Shown here piece after piece: positions 1 to 7,644 of a DNA stretch of 19,508 bases. The stretch is from DASZZZ01 sp036260375 (GTDB taxonomy: Bacteria > Actinomycetota > CADDZG01 > WHSQ01): the NCBI GenBank assembly GCA_036260375.1, contig DASZZZ010000060.1, positions 1 to 19,508 of the forward strand, in the 5' to 3' direction. The translations under genes and the position numbers were made by a program. Position 1 is the first letter of the stretch, and every line of letters begins with the position of its first letter. The notes under the pieces were generated by a model. That model was not told the origin of the DNA, did no database searches, and saw only the letters and a list, made by a program, of their open reading frames with translations.

Positions 1-1
1 G

Positions 2-1120
2 CCGCGCTTCGACCTCGACTCCGTCTACGGCTCGGGGCCGAACGTGTCGCCGCACCTGTACGACCGCAACGACCGCGAGAAGCTGCTCGTGGGACGCAAC
101 GGCGCCGGCGACCTCGATCTCCCGCGCAACCGCCAGGAGACCGCGCTCGTCGGCGACCCGCGCAACGACGAGAACATCCTCGTCTCGCAGATGCACGTCG
201 CGTTCCTGAAGTTCCACAACGCGCTCGTCGAGGCGTTGCGCGACGACGGCGAGCTCCGCAGGCGCGAGAAACTGCCGGGCGAGTCGCTGTTCGCGACCGC
301 GCAGCGCCTCGCGCGCTGGCACTACCAGTGGCTCGTCGTCGACGACTTCCTCCCCGCGATCGCGGGGCGCGACGCCGTCGACGCGATCCTCGACCGCTCG
401 ACGGAGCCGTGGACGATCGAGACCGAGCACTACGACCCGGTCGACACCGCGTTCATCCCGGTCGAGTTCTCGGTCGCGGCGTACCGCTTCGGCCACAGCA
501 TGATCCGTCCCGTCTACGACCTCAACGCCGCCATCACCGACGTCGGCATCTTCGGGCGCAAGGACCAGCCCCTCAGCCACCTCGGCGGCGACCGCGAGCT
601 GCCGGCGGGATGGCAGATCGAGTGGCCGCTGTTCTTCAAGTTCCCGCGCCGCACGCCGCAGGCGAGCCGCAAGATCGACGCGCGCCTCGCGGGTCCGCTC
701 ATGAACCTGCCCGACACCGTGGTGCCGGCCCCCGAGCGCGCCGACCACCCCGAGCGCAAGTCGCTCGCGGTGCGCAACCTGCTGCGCGGCAAGGCGCTCG
801 GGCTCCCGTCGGGCCAGGCGGTCGCGACCGCGATGGGCGCGACCCCGATCGCGAACGCGGACCTCGGCCTCGACGATGCGGGTTGGGACGAGGGCGCGCC
901 GCTGTGGTTCTACGTCCTCGAGGAGGCGGGGGCCGGCGGCGGCGCGCGCCTCGGCGACGTCGGCGGACGAATCGTGTGCGAGGTCCTGCTCGGCATCCTC
1001 GACCTCGACGGGTCGTCGTTCGTGCACCGCGTGCCGGCGTGGGAGCCGAGCCGTCCGGTCGCGCGGCGCGACGGCGCCTTTGGCCTCGTCGACTTCCTGA
1101 AGTTCGCCGGCGTCGCGTGA
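2..1120 (+). CDS. Animal-type haem peroxidase family protein, 5'-truncated by the window edge
   Basis: This is the C-terminal part of a peroxidase of the animal haem peroxidase superfamily (An_peroxidase), which oxidises substrates with H2O2 at a histidine-ligated haem. The reading frame is open from base 2, so the true start lies upstream; the GTG at 44 is internal and is preceded in frame by DLDSVYGSGPN, a typical peroxidase stretch. Visible landmarks are GDPRNDEN (about 152-175), which holds the catalytic Arg of the family's GDxRxxE motif, followed by QMHVAFLKFHNALVE, and AYRFGHSMIRP (about 479-511), where the His is the proximal haem ligand. The distal His would lie in the missing N-terminal part. 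It ends 13 bp from the convergent bsaP gene. The family is well supported; the physiological substrate is unknown. Confidence 0.9.
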   Translation, partial: PRFDLDSVYGSGPNVSPHLYDRNDREKLLVGRNGAGDLDLPRNRQETALVGDPRNDENILVSQMHVAFLKFHNALVEALRDDGELRRREKLPGESLFATAQRLARWHYQWLVVDDFLPAIAGRDAVDAILDRSTEPWTIETEHYDPVDTAFIPVEFSVAAYRFGHSMIRPVYDLNAAITDVGIFGRKDQPLSHLGGDRELPAGWQIEWPLFFKFPRRTPQASRKIDARLAGPLMNLPDTVVPAPERADHPERKSLAVRNLLRGKALGLPSGQAVATAMGATPIANADLGLDDAGWDEGAPLWFYVLEEAGAGGGARLGDVGGRIVCEVLLGILDLDGSSFVHRVPAWEPSRPVARRDGAFGLVDFLKFAGVA

Positions 1121-1133
1121 CGCGTCGGTACGC

Positions 1134-1343
1134 CTACGCGGGCGGCGCGTCGCCGTGGCGCCGGCAGCGCGCGCGATAACCCGTCGGCGTGACCTGGACG
1201 TCGAGCTTGCGACCGCACTGCGTGCAGAAGCGCGAGGGATCGAGCGGACGGCGGCACGAGCCGTCGCAGTCGCCCGACGGACGCCCGCAGCCGGCGCAGT
1301 GCACGACGCCGCCGTCGTGGGCGCGCGCGCCGGCGCCCGTCAT
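1134..1343 (-). CDS. bsaP: BsaP-like biotin synthase auxiliary protein
   Basis: A 69-residue Cys-rich protein starting at ATG 1343, which overlaps the bioB stop (ATGA). It has seven cysteines: C16-x2-C19, C26, C30, C40-x2-C43 and C60. The C-terminal half, with FCTQCGRKLDVQVTP followed by GYRARCRRHG, matches the pattern I recall for the small protein encoded directly downstream of bioB in mycobacteria and other actinobacteria (BsaP). That protein was reported as an iron-sulfur accessory needed by actinobacterial biotin synthase. Position, size, Cys pattern and translational coupling all agree. The inferred role is to support sulfur insertion by BioB. The alternative is a generic zinc ribbon, but the conserved VQVTPxGYxARCxRHG segment and bioB linkage make that less likely. 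Confidence 0.83.
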   Translation of the reverse strand: MTGAGARAHDGGVVHCAGCGRPSGDCDGSCRRPLDPSRFCTQCGRKLDVQVTPTGYRARCRRHGDAPPA

Positions 1344-2344
1344 CAGATGACCTTCGACAGCGCGCCGATCGGCATGCGGAGGTCGGCGAGCATGCGGAGG
1401 TCGTCCTCGGGCGTCCGGCCGAGCGTCGTGAGGTAGTTGCCGACGATCAGCGCGTTGATCCCCGAGGTCATGCCCATCGCCTGCAGCTCGCGCAGCGTCA
1501 CCTCGCGGCCCCCGGCGTAGCGCAGGATCACCTCGGGCAGCGCGACGCGAAACAGCGAGATCCACCGGATCGCCTCGAGCGGCTCGACGAGCGGACGGCC
1601 GCCGAGTGGCGTTCCGGGACGCGGGTTGAGGAAGTTGAGCGGGACCTCCGCAGGACGTACGTCTCGCAGCTGCTCGAGCATCTCGACGCGCTGCTCGTCG
1701 CTCTCGCCCATGCCGAGCAGCATCCCGCAGCACAGCTCCATTCCGAACTCGTGCACGAGCATGCACGTCTCGTAGCGCTCCTCCCACGTGTGCGTCGACA
1801 CGATCGTCGGGAAGAACGAGCGCGCCGTCTCGAGGTTGTGGTTGTAGCGATGGATGCCGCCCTCGGCGAGCCGGCGCGCGTGGTCGCGCGTGAGGATGCC
1901 GAGGCTCGCGGCGACGTTGAGCCCCGTCTCGGCACGCACCGCCGCGGCCGCCTCGACGACGCGCTCGACGGTGCGGTCGTCGGGTCCGCGCAGAGCCATG
2001 ACGATGCAGAACTCGCTCGCGCCGAGGCGCGCCGTGTCGCGCGCCGCCGCGAGCACGTCGTCGAGGTCGAGGAAGCCGCTCGGCCGCACGGGCGACGAGA
2101 ACTTGCTCGACTGCGAGCAGAAGTGGCAGTCCTCGGGGCAGCCGCCGGTCTTGGCCGACAGGATGCCCTCGACCTCGACCGTCGGCCCGCAGCGCGCGAG
2201 GCGCACCTCGTGCGCCAGCGCGGCGAGCGACGGGACGTGCTCCGGCGCGAGCGCGGCGAGCGCGCGGAGCTCGCGCCCGTCGAGGTCGCGCCGCTCGTCG
2301 AGCAGCGCGCGTGCGGCGTCGTCGATCAGCTTGCGTGCGGTCAT
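1343..2344 (-). CDS. bioB: Biotin synthase (radical SAM), actinobacterial type
   Basis: A 333-residue radical SAM enzyme that inserts sulfur into dethiobiotin to form biotin. The SAM-cluster motif C69-P-E-D-C73-H-F-C76 is intact, preceded by VEVEGILSAKTGG. Other family blocks are YNHNLETA (167-174), NFLNPRPGTP (237-246) and YAGGRE (276-281). C113 aligns with E. coli C97, C205/C206 with C188, and R275 with R260. At the position of E. coli C128 the sequence reads NVAASLG (143-149) with no cysteine, so one ligand of the classical auxiliary cluster is missing by manual alignment. ATG 2344 overlaps the bioD stop by four bases and is preceded by a strong AGGAGG. Fourth gene of the bioAFDB-bsaP operon. 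Confidence 0.96.
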   Translation of the reverse strand: MTARKLIDDAARALLDERRDLDGRELRALAALAPEHVPSLAALAHEVRLARCGPTVEVEGILSAKTGGCPEDCHFCSQSSKFSSPVRPSGFLDLDDVLAAARDTARLGASEFCIVMALRGPDDRTVERVVEAAAAVRAETGLNVAASLGILTRDHARRLAEGGIHRYNHNLETARSFFPTIVSTHTWEERYETCMLVHEFGMELCCGMLLGMGESDEQRVEMLEQLRDVRPAEVPLNFLNPRPGTPLGGRPLVEPLEAIRWISLFRVALPEVILRYAGGREVTLRELQAMGMTSGINALIVGNYLTTLGRTPEDDLRMLADLRMPIGALSKVI

Positions 2345-2982
2345 GCCCCCTCCTGCGGATGCGCCGCGGCGAGGCGGGCCGCGGCGTCGTCGGCGTCGGT
2401 GACGATATCGAGCCCGGCGCGGTCGCGCAGCCACGCCCGGTTGCGGACGTGGAGGTCGTCGGCCGCGTCGAAGCGGTTGAGCACGACGAGCACCGGGATG
2501 CCGCCGAACGCGTCGGTCGACAGCACGACGTCGTTGATCGTGCCGAGACCGGGGTGCGCGACGAGCACGACGAGGCGCGCGTAGAGCGCGTGGGCGAGCG
2601 CGACGGTGTCGCCGTCGCTCGCAAGCGGCGAGCGCGGCCCCCCTGCGCCCTCGACGAGCGCGATCGCGCCGCGCGGCAGCCGCGCCTCGGCGACGAGCTC
2701 CGCGAGCGTGAACGGCGGGCGCCCGAGCGCGTCGGCGGCCATGGGCGGAGCCATCGCGGTCTCGTACCAGCGGTGCGGCGGGCACACGCGCTCGGGCGAC
2801 TCGCCGGTCGCGGCGCCGAGGACCTCGGCGTCGGTGGGGCCGTCGCCGGGCGCGTACGACTGCGCCGGCTTGCGCGCGCAGACCGCGTGTCCGTGCGCGC
2901 GCAGACGGCGCGCCACGGCGGCCGCGACCCACGTCTTGCCGATCCCGGTGCCGGTCCCGGACACGACCACGACGTCAGCCAC
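2341..2982 (-). CDS. bioD: Dethiobiotin synthetase
   Basis: A 213-residue ATP-dependent enzyme that closes the ureido ring of 7,8-diaminopelargonate with CO2. The P-loop is GTGTGIGKT (9-17), right after the first beta strand. RKPAQS (around 37-42) corresponds to the conserved Lys region that binds substrate/phosphate, and VEGAGGPRSPL is the family's second signature. The start is GTG 2982, giving an 8-bp overlap with the end of bioF; the protein begins with the expected beta strand VVVVSGT, so no earlier start is needed. Length is close to the usual 210-230 residues. It sits between bioF and bioB in the same operon and ends in an ATGA overlap with bioB. Confidence 0.96.
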   Translation of the reverse strand: MADVVVVSGTGTGIGKTWVAAAVARRLRAHGHAVCARKPAQSYAPGDGPTDAEVLGAATGESPERVCPPHRWYETAMAPPMAADALGRPPFTLAELVAEARLPRGAIALVEGAGGPRSPLASDGDTVALAHALYARLVVLVAHPGLGTINDVVLSTDAFGGIPVLVVLNRFDAADDLHVRNRAWLRDRAGLDIVTDADDAAARLAAAHPQEGA

Positions 2983-4090
2983 GGCGCGCGCCCACGACCT
3001 CGTCGAGCGCGCGCAGCAGCGCGTCGACGTGCGCGTCGGAGTGCACCGCGCTCAGCGTCACGCGCAGGCGCGACGTGCCGGGCGGGACCGACGGGGGCCG
3101 GATCGCCGGCACCAGCAATCCGCGCTCGAGCAGCGCGGCCGACGCCTCCAGCGCGACGCGCTCGTCGCCGAGCACGATCGGCACGATCGGCGACGGCCGT
3201 CCGGGCGCGACCCGCTGCACCAGCGCGCGCAGGCGCGCGACGAGGCGCGCGCCGTCGTCCGAGCGCAGCACGCGCAGCGCCGCGAGCGCGGCCGCGGCGG
3301 CGGCGGGCGGGCCGGCGGTCGTGAAGACGTACGGACGGGCGCGGTTGACGAGCAGGTCGGCGAAGCGCGCGGGGGCCGCGGCGAAGCCGCCGGACGAGCC
3401 GAGGTACTTCGACAGCGTGCCGACGCGCACGACGTCGGCGCCGCGCGCGTCGACGTCAGGACCGAGCACGGCGTGGGCCTCGTCGAGCACGAGGAGCGCG
3501 CCGTGGCGTGCGCACACGGCGACGAGATCGTCGACCGGCGCGACATCGCCGTCCATCGAGAACACCGAGTCCGACACGACGAGCGCGCGCCCGGGCGCGT
3601 CGCGCAGCAGGCGGTCGACCGCGGCGACGTCGCAGTGGTCGTAGACGGCGACGCGCGCGCGCGACAGGCGGCACGCGTCGACGATCGACGCGTGGTTGAG
3701 CGCGTCGGAGCACACGAGGACGTCCGGGCCCCCGAAGACCGACACGACGCCGAGGTTCGCGGCGTAGCCGGTCGCGAACAGCACCGCGCGCTCGGCGTGC
3801 TTCCAGCGCGCGAGCTCGGTCTCCAGCTCCGTGTGCACGGGGCGGGAGCCGGTGATGAGGCGCGCCGAGCCGGCGCCCGCGCCCCAGCGTTCGAGCGCGT
3901 CGTGGGCCGCGGCGACGACGTCGGGGTGCGCGCCGAGCCCGAGGTAGTCGTTGGACGCGAACGACACGACGGTGCGGCCGTCGTCGAGCCGGCCCTCGAC
4001 GCCGCGCGCGTCGAGGTCGCGCGGCGCGCGCCACCGTCCCTGCGCGTCGAGCGCGGCGACCTGCTCGCCCGCCCAGCTACGCCACGTCAC
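2975..4090 (-). CDS. bioF: 8-amino-7-oxononanoate synthase (KAPA synthase)
   Basis: A 371-residue PLP enzyme of the alpha-oxoamine synthase family that condenses pimeloyl-thioester with L-alanine. Landmarks are SNDYLGLG (46-53), GSARLITG (74-81), LNHASIVD (131-138) with the His that stacks on PLP, LDEAHAVLG (202-210) with the PLP-binding Asp and His, and GTLSKYLGSSGG (224-235) with Schiff-base Lys228. A longer open frame runs upstream, but homology starts only at this point. GTG 4090 forms a GTGA overlap with the bioA stop and has GAGGAGG a few bases upstream, so I take it as the start. Second gene of the biotin operon. KAPA synthase is favoured over glycine acetyltransferase because of the operon context. 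Confidence 0.95.
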   Translation of the reverse strand: MTWRSWAGEQVAALDAQGRWRAPRDLDARGVEGRLDDGRTVVSFASNDYLGLGAHPDVVAAAHDALERWGAGAGSARLITGSRPVHTELETELARWKHAERAVLFATGYAANLGVVSVFGGPDVLVCSDALNHASIVDACRLSRARVAVYDHCDVAAVDRLLRDAPGRALVVSDSVFSMDGDVAPVDDLVAVCARHGALLVLDEAHAVLGPDVDARGADVVRVGTLSKYLGSSGGFAAAPARFADLLVNRARPYVFTTAGPPAAAAAALAALRVLRSDDGARLVARLRALVQRVAPGRPSPIVPIVLGDERVALEASAALLERGLLVPAIRPPSVPPGTSRLRVTLSAVHSDAHVDALLRALDEVVGARRG

Positions 4091-5361
4091 GCAGCCTCCT
4101 CGATCGCCGCGCGCAGCGTGTCGACGATGCGGTCGACCTCGGCGGCGGTGACGGTGAGCGGGGGCATGAGCACGACGACGTCGCCGAGAGGGCGCAGCAG
4201 CACGCCGCGCCGCACGCACGCGGCACACACGCGCCGGCCGCGCCGCTCGCCGGGATGCAGCTCCACGCCCGCCATGAGCCCCGCGACGCGCACGTCGCGC
4301 ACGTCGTCGAGCGAGGCCACGCGCGCGTCGAGCGCGTCGCGCAGCTGGCGCGAGCGCGCGCGGACGTTGGACAGCACGTCGCGCTCGTGCAGCAGGCGCA
4401 GGTGACGTCGCGCGACCGCGGCGGCGAGCGCGTTCCCGCCGAACGAGTGCCCGTGGTAGAGCGTGCGCGGCCCGAGGTCGTCGCCGAGGAACGCGTCGTA
4501 CACGCGCCGATTCGCGACCGTCGCCGACATCGGCAGGTAGCCCGCCGCGAGCCCCTTGCCCAACGCCATCACGTCGGGGCGCAAGCCCGCCTGCTCGCTC
4601 GCGAACAGCGTCCCGGTGCGCCCGAAGCCCGTCGCGACCTCGTCGCAGATCAGAAGCACGCCGGTGTCGCGGCACGCGCGCGCGAGCGGCTCGAACGCGT
4701 CCGCCGGAGCGACGCGCATGCCCGCGGCCGCCTGCACGAGCGGTTCCACGACGACCGCCGCGAGCCTGTGCGCCTCGGCCCGCACGATGGCGGCGGCCGC
4801 GTCGAGCGCGCCGGGGTCGTCGTAGCCCGGCGCGCGCACGACCGGGAAGCGCAACGGGTCGAACACGACCGAGTTGAAGCCGTCGCCGCCGAGCGACAGC
4901 GACCCGACCGTGTCGCCGTGGTACGCGCCCCCGAGCGCGAGATAGGTCGTGCGCCCGTCGACGCCTTCGTTGACCCAGTACTGGAACGCGATCTTGAGCG
5001 CCTGCTCGACCGCCGAGGCCCCGTCGCACGCGAACAGGAAGTGCGGATCGTCGACGGGCACGAGACGCGCGAGGTCCTCGGCGAGCTCGACCACGACGCG
5101 ATTGCCGTTGCCGAGCATCGTCGTGTGCGCGACCCTGGCGAGCTGCTCGGTGAGCGCGTCGTCGAGCTCGGGGACGCGGTGCCCGATCGTCGTGACCCAC
5201 AGCGACGACATCGCGTCGAGGTAGCGGCGCCCGTCGACGCCGACGACGTCGCGGCCCTCGGCCCGCTCGACGACGACCGGCTCGTTCTCCGCGTACGCCG
5301 CCATCTGCGTGAAGCCGTGCCACACGCGCGCCGCGTCGCGCGCCACCCAGTCGTCGACCAT
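4087..5361 (-). CDS. bioA: Adenosylmethionine-8-amino-7-oxononanoate aminotransferase (DAPA synthase)
   Basis: A 424-residue class III PLP aminotransferase that converts KAPA to 7,8-diaminopelargonate using SAM as amino donor. Visible blocks are DAMSSLWVTTIGH (49-61), SAVEQALKIA (116-125), GAYHGDTVGSLSLGG (145-159), the PLP-binding ICDEVATGFGRTG (238-250), and ALGKGLAAGYLPMSA (266-280) with Schiff-base Lys269. The N-terminal WHGFTQM is the typical BioA substrate-binding Trp region. It is the first gene of the bioAFDB-bsaP operon. No Shine-Dalgarno precedes ATG 5361, but a TAnnnT -10 element lies seven bases upstream, so the mRNA is probably leaderless. Its start region faces the divergent DedA-PAP2 gene across 70 bp. 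Confidence 0.96.
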   Translation of the reverse strand: MVDDWVARDAARVWHGFTQMAAYAENEPVVVERAEGRDVVGVDGRRYLDAMSSLWVTTIGHRVPELDDALTEQLARVAHTTMLGNGNRVVVELAEDLARLVPVDDPHFLFACDGASAVEQALKIAFQYWVNEGVDGRTTYLALGGAYHGDTVGSLSLGGDGFNSVVFDPLRFPVVRAPGYDDPGALDAAAAIVRAEAHRLAAVVVEPLVQAAAGMRVAPADAFEPLARACRDTGVLLICDEVATGFGRTGTLFASEQAGLRPDVMALGKGLAAGYLPMSATVANRRVYDAFLGDDLGPRTLYHGHSFGGNALAAAVARRHLRLLHERDVLSNVRARSRQLRDALDARVASLDDVRDVRVAGLMAGVELHPGERRGRRVCAACVRRGVLLRPLGDVVVLMPPLTVTAAEVDRIVDTLRAAIEEAA

Positions 5362-5368
5362 GGGCGGA

Positions 5369-5397
5369 AGGCTACGCGAGCGCCGGGGCGCGTCGAA
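5369..5397 (-). promoter_or_regulatory. Predicted promoter of the biotin operon (leaderless bioA)
   Basis: On the minus strand a TAGCCT -10 box (5374-5369) ends seven bases before the A of the bioA ATG (5361), placing the predicted transcription start on the start codon. TTCGAC (5397-5392) sits 17 bases upstream as a weak -35. The absence of a Shine-Dalgarno supports leaderless initiation, which is common in actinobacteria. I see no clear inverted repeat for a BirA- or BioQ-type repressor. Confidence 0.4.
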
Positions 5398-5431
5398 ACG
5401 CGCGCCGCCCGGGCCGGGTGATCATTGCGGC

Positions 5432-6820
5432 GTGGACTTCCTCCTCGGCCTCGCCGAGCCGTGGGGCTACGTCGTCGTGGCGCTGCTCGCGGCCGCGGAG
5501 GCGGGCCTGCTCGTCGGGCTGTTCCTGCCCGGCGAGGCGGCGATGCTGCTCGGCGGCGTGCTCGTGCACCAGGGCCGCGCCGACCTCGGACCGATGGTCG
5601 CGGCCGCCGTGGCCGGCGCCGTCGTCGGCAACTTCGTCGGCTACGAGCTCGGCCGCCGCCTCGGCCCCCGCCTCGAGCGCGGCCGCCTCGGGCGCGTCGT
5701 CGGGCCGGAGCGGTGGGAGCGAGCCCGCGCCTACGTGCGCCGGCGCGGGGGCCGGGCGGTGTTCCTCGGACGCTTCGTGGGCGTGCTGCGCGCCCTCGTC
5801 CCGGCGATCGCGGGGAGCGCGCACGCGCCGTACGGGCCGTTCGCCGTCTACACCGTCGCCGGCGGCGTGCTGTGGGCCGGTGGCTTCGTCGTGCTCGGCG
5901 CGGCCGCGGGGGCCGGGTGGGAGGAGATCGAGCGCTACGCGGGGCGCGCGAGCCTCGTGCTGCTGCTGCTCGTCGCGCTCGGCGTCGCGACCGTGTGGGC
6001 GGCGCGGCGCGTGCGGGACCACACGTCCGACCTGCGCGCGGCGCGCGACCGCGCGCTCGAGTGGGGGCCGGTCGCGACGCTGCGGCGGCGCTGGCGCACC
6101 CAGATCGACTTCACGTGGAGGCGCCTCGACCCGACCGCGCGCTTCGGGCTCTACGTCACCGTCGGCATCGTCGTCGCCGGCGGCGCCGCGCTGCTGTTCG
6201 GCGCGCTCGTCGACGAGGTCGTCGAGGGCGAGACGCTGCGCGTGCTCGACCGTCCCGCGGTGCGGTGGTTCGCCACGCACCGCGAGGCGTGGCTCGACGA
6301 GGTCATGTTTTGGATCACGTTCTTCGGCAGCCAGGACTTCGCGACGCCGGTCGTGACCGTCGCGGCCGCGGGCGCGTACGTCCGGACGCGCCGGTGGCGG
6401 TGGCCGCTGTTCCTGTGGGTGACGCTCGCGGGCGCGGTCGCGCTCCAGGCCGTCGGCAAGGTCGTCGTCGCGCGGCCCCGTCCCGCGATCGACCCGCTGT
6501 TCGAGGTCTCGACGTACGCGTTCCCGAGCGGGCACGCGACCGTCGCCGCGGCGGTGTTCCTGTCGCTCGCGTACGTCGTCACGCGCGGGCGCAGGCCGTC
6601 GTGGGCCGCGTGGGCGTGGGCCGCGGCGTGCTTCGCCGCCCTGCTCGTGGCCGTCAGCCGTGTCTACCTCGGAGTCCACTGGCCGACCGACGTCGTCGGC
6701 GGCCTGCTGCTCGGGGCCGGCTGGACTGCCGCGACCGCGACCGCCACGGCCGCGATCGACGACGTGCGCGCCCGGGGGCCGGAGCAGCTCGACGCGCCGC
6801 CGCGCGCCCGGTCCGCGTAG
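5432..6820 (+). CDS. Membrane fusion protein: DedA (SNARE-associated/VTT) domain plus PAP2 phosphatase
   Basis: A 462-residue integral membrane protein. Residues 1-190 are a DedA-family domain: LFLPGEAAMLLGG (30-42), the GNFVGYELGRR block (66-76) and GRFVGVLRALVPAIAG (113-128), plus hydrophobic helices. DedA proteins are linked to lipid-carrier or phospholipid flipping. Residues from about 235 form a PAP2 acid-phosphatase domain with all three catalytic motifs: K343-x6-R350-P351, P365-S-G-H368 and S409-R410-x5-H416-x3-D420. The inferred role is coupled membrane transport and dephosphorylation of a lipid phosphate such as undecaprenyl pyrophosphate. GTG 5432 is the only fitting start in a frame that is open further upstream; it has no Shine-Dalgarno, and GATCAT (5420-5425) could be a -10 for a leaderless mRNA. 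Confidence 0.9.
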   Translation: MDFLLGLAEPWGYVVVALLAAAEAGLLVGLFLPGEAAMLLGGVLVHQGRADLGPMVAAAVAGAVVGNFVGYELGRRLGPRLERGRLGRVVGPERWERARAYVRRRGGRAVFLGRFVGVLRALVPAIAGSAHAPYGPFAVYTVAGGVLWAGGFVVLGAAAGAGWEEIERYAGRASLVLLLLVALGVATVWAARRVRDHTSDLRAARDRALEWGPVATLRRRWRTQIDFTWRRLDPTARFGLYVTVGIVVAGGAALLFGALVDEVVEGETLRVLDRPAVRWFATHREAWLDEVMFWITFFGSQDFATPVVTVAAAGAYVRTRRWRWPLFLWVTLAGAVALQAVGKVVVARPRPAIDPLFEVSTYAFPSGHATVAAAVFLSLAYVVTRGRRPSWAAWAWAAACFAALLVAVSRVYLGVHWPTDVVGGLLLGAGWTAATATATAAIDDVRARGPEQLDAPPRARSA

Positions 6821-6867
6821 CGACGTGGCCGCGGGCGTCGCATCGCCGTCCGTCCGGGCGCTGCGGG

Positions 6868-6873
6868 TATCCT
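6868..6873 (+). promoter_or_regulatory. Predicted -10 element for tRNA-Cys
   Basis: TATCCT fits the actinobacterial TAnnnT consensus, lies 17 bases before the tRNA 5' end, and is an AT-rich spot in a very GC-rich stretch. No convincing -35 box is visible. Confidence 0.35.
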
Positions 6874-6889
6874 CGCTGCCCGAGGGCCC

Positions 6890-6964
6890 GGCGGCGTGGC
6901 CGAGTGGTTCAGGCAGGGGCCTGCAAAGCCCCGCACAGCGGTTCGATTCCGCTCGCCGCCTCCA
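6890..6964 (+). tRNA. tRNA-Cys (anticodon GCA)
   Basis: The cloverleaf folds by eye. Acceptor GGCGGCG (6890-6896) pairs with CGCCGCC (6954-6960). The D stem is GCC/GGC. The anticodon arm is GGGGC, loop CTGCAAA, GCCCC, giving anticodon GCA with U33. The T arm is AGCGG-TTCGATT-CCGCT. The discriminator is U73 (6961), the known identity base for tRNA-Cys, and CCA is encoded (6962-6964). The final A of CCA is also the first base of the ATG of the next gene. Confidence 0.95.
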
Positions 6965-7620
6965 TGGACGCGCGTGCGCCGCAGGCGCCGGGAAGCTTCA
7001 GCCGCGGCGGCCCGCTCCGGGGCCTCGTGTACGACGCCGTGTGCACCGCCGTCAACGGCCGCGGCCTGAGGGAGTGGCGGCGCACCCTCGTCCACGGCCT
7101 CGCCGGCGACGTCGTCGAGATCGGCGGGGGCACGGGGCTGAACCTGCCGCACTACGGAGCCGGCGCGCGCGTCGTCGCGTCCGACGCCGACCCCGTGATG
7201 CTGGCGCGGGCGCGCCCGCAGGCCGCGGCGTCGCTCGCCGCGGTGCGCCTCGTCGTGGCCGACGCCCAGGCGCTGCCGCTGCGCGACGCGTGCGCCGACG
7301 CGGCCGTCGTCGGCCTGATGCTGTGCTCGGTGCCCGACCCGGAGCGCGTTCTAGCGGAGGTTCGCCGCGTGCTGCGTCCGGGCGGCGTCGTGCGTTTCAT
7401 GGAGCACGTGCGCGCGCCCGACGGCACGCTGCGGGCGCGGCTCCAGGACGCGCTCAACCCGGCGTGGCGCGCTGTCTCAGGCGGGTGCAACGCGAACCGG
7501 CGCAGCGTCGAGGCGATCCGGGCCGCGGGCTTCGACGTGCGCTGGACACACGAGCTCGGCGTCGGCCTCCCGCACCTCCGCCCGATCGTGGTGGGCGAGG
7601 CCGACGCCGAGGGGCGCTAG
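6964..7620 (+). CDS. Class I SAM-dependent methyltransferase, METTL7-like
   Basis: A 218-residue Rossmann-fold methyltransferase. Motif I is VVEIGGGTGLNLPHY (50-64), followed by ASDADPVML (72-80), VVADAQALPLRDA (97-109), LMLCSVPDPERVLAEVRRVL (119-138) and LRPGGVVRFMEHVRAPDG (137-154). The last block, together with LNPAWRAVSGGCNANRR (164-180) and IRAAGF, resembles the METTL7/TMT1-type family, whose animal members methylate thiols; the substrate here cannot be inferred. ATG 6964 shares its first base with the tRNA-Cys CCA end, leaving no room for a Shine-Dalgarno. If that start is wrong, GTG 7027 (residue 22) is the next option and keeps the whole catalytic domain. Confidence 0.88.
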   Translation: MDARAPQAPGSFSRGGPLRGLVYDAVCTAVNGRGLREWRRTLVHGLAGDVVEIGGGTGLNLPHYGAGARVVASDADPVMLARARPQAAASLAAVRLVVADAQALPLRDACADAAVVGLMLCSVPDPERVLAEVRRVLRPGGVVRFMEHVRAPDGTLRARLQDALNPAWRAVSGGCNANRRSVEAIRAAGFDVRWTHELGVGLPHLRPIVVGEADAEGR

Positions 7621-7644
7621 GACGTGCCGGCCGGGCGCCTGCCG

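Noticed and set aside
1751..2584. Long plus-strand open frame opposite bioB/bioD
   Set aside because: It is the mirror of clear biotin genes; Arg/Ala-rich with no motif. High GC leaves such frames open by chance.
5372..6679. 435-codon minus-strand frame opposite the DedA-PAP2 gene
   Set aside because: Low-complexity Arg/Asp/Glu-rich product, while the plus strand carries all PAP2 catalytic motifs.
6664..7152. Minus-strand frame across tRNA-Cys
   Set aside because: It runs antisense through the tRNA and the methyltransferase start; no recognisable protein.
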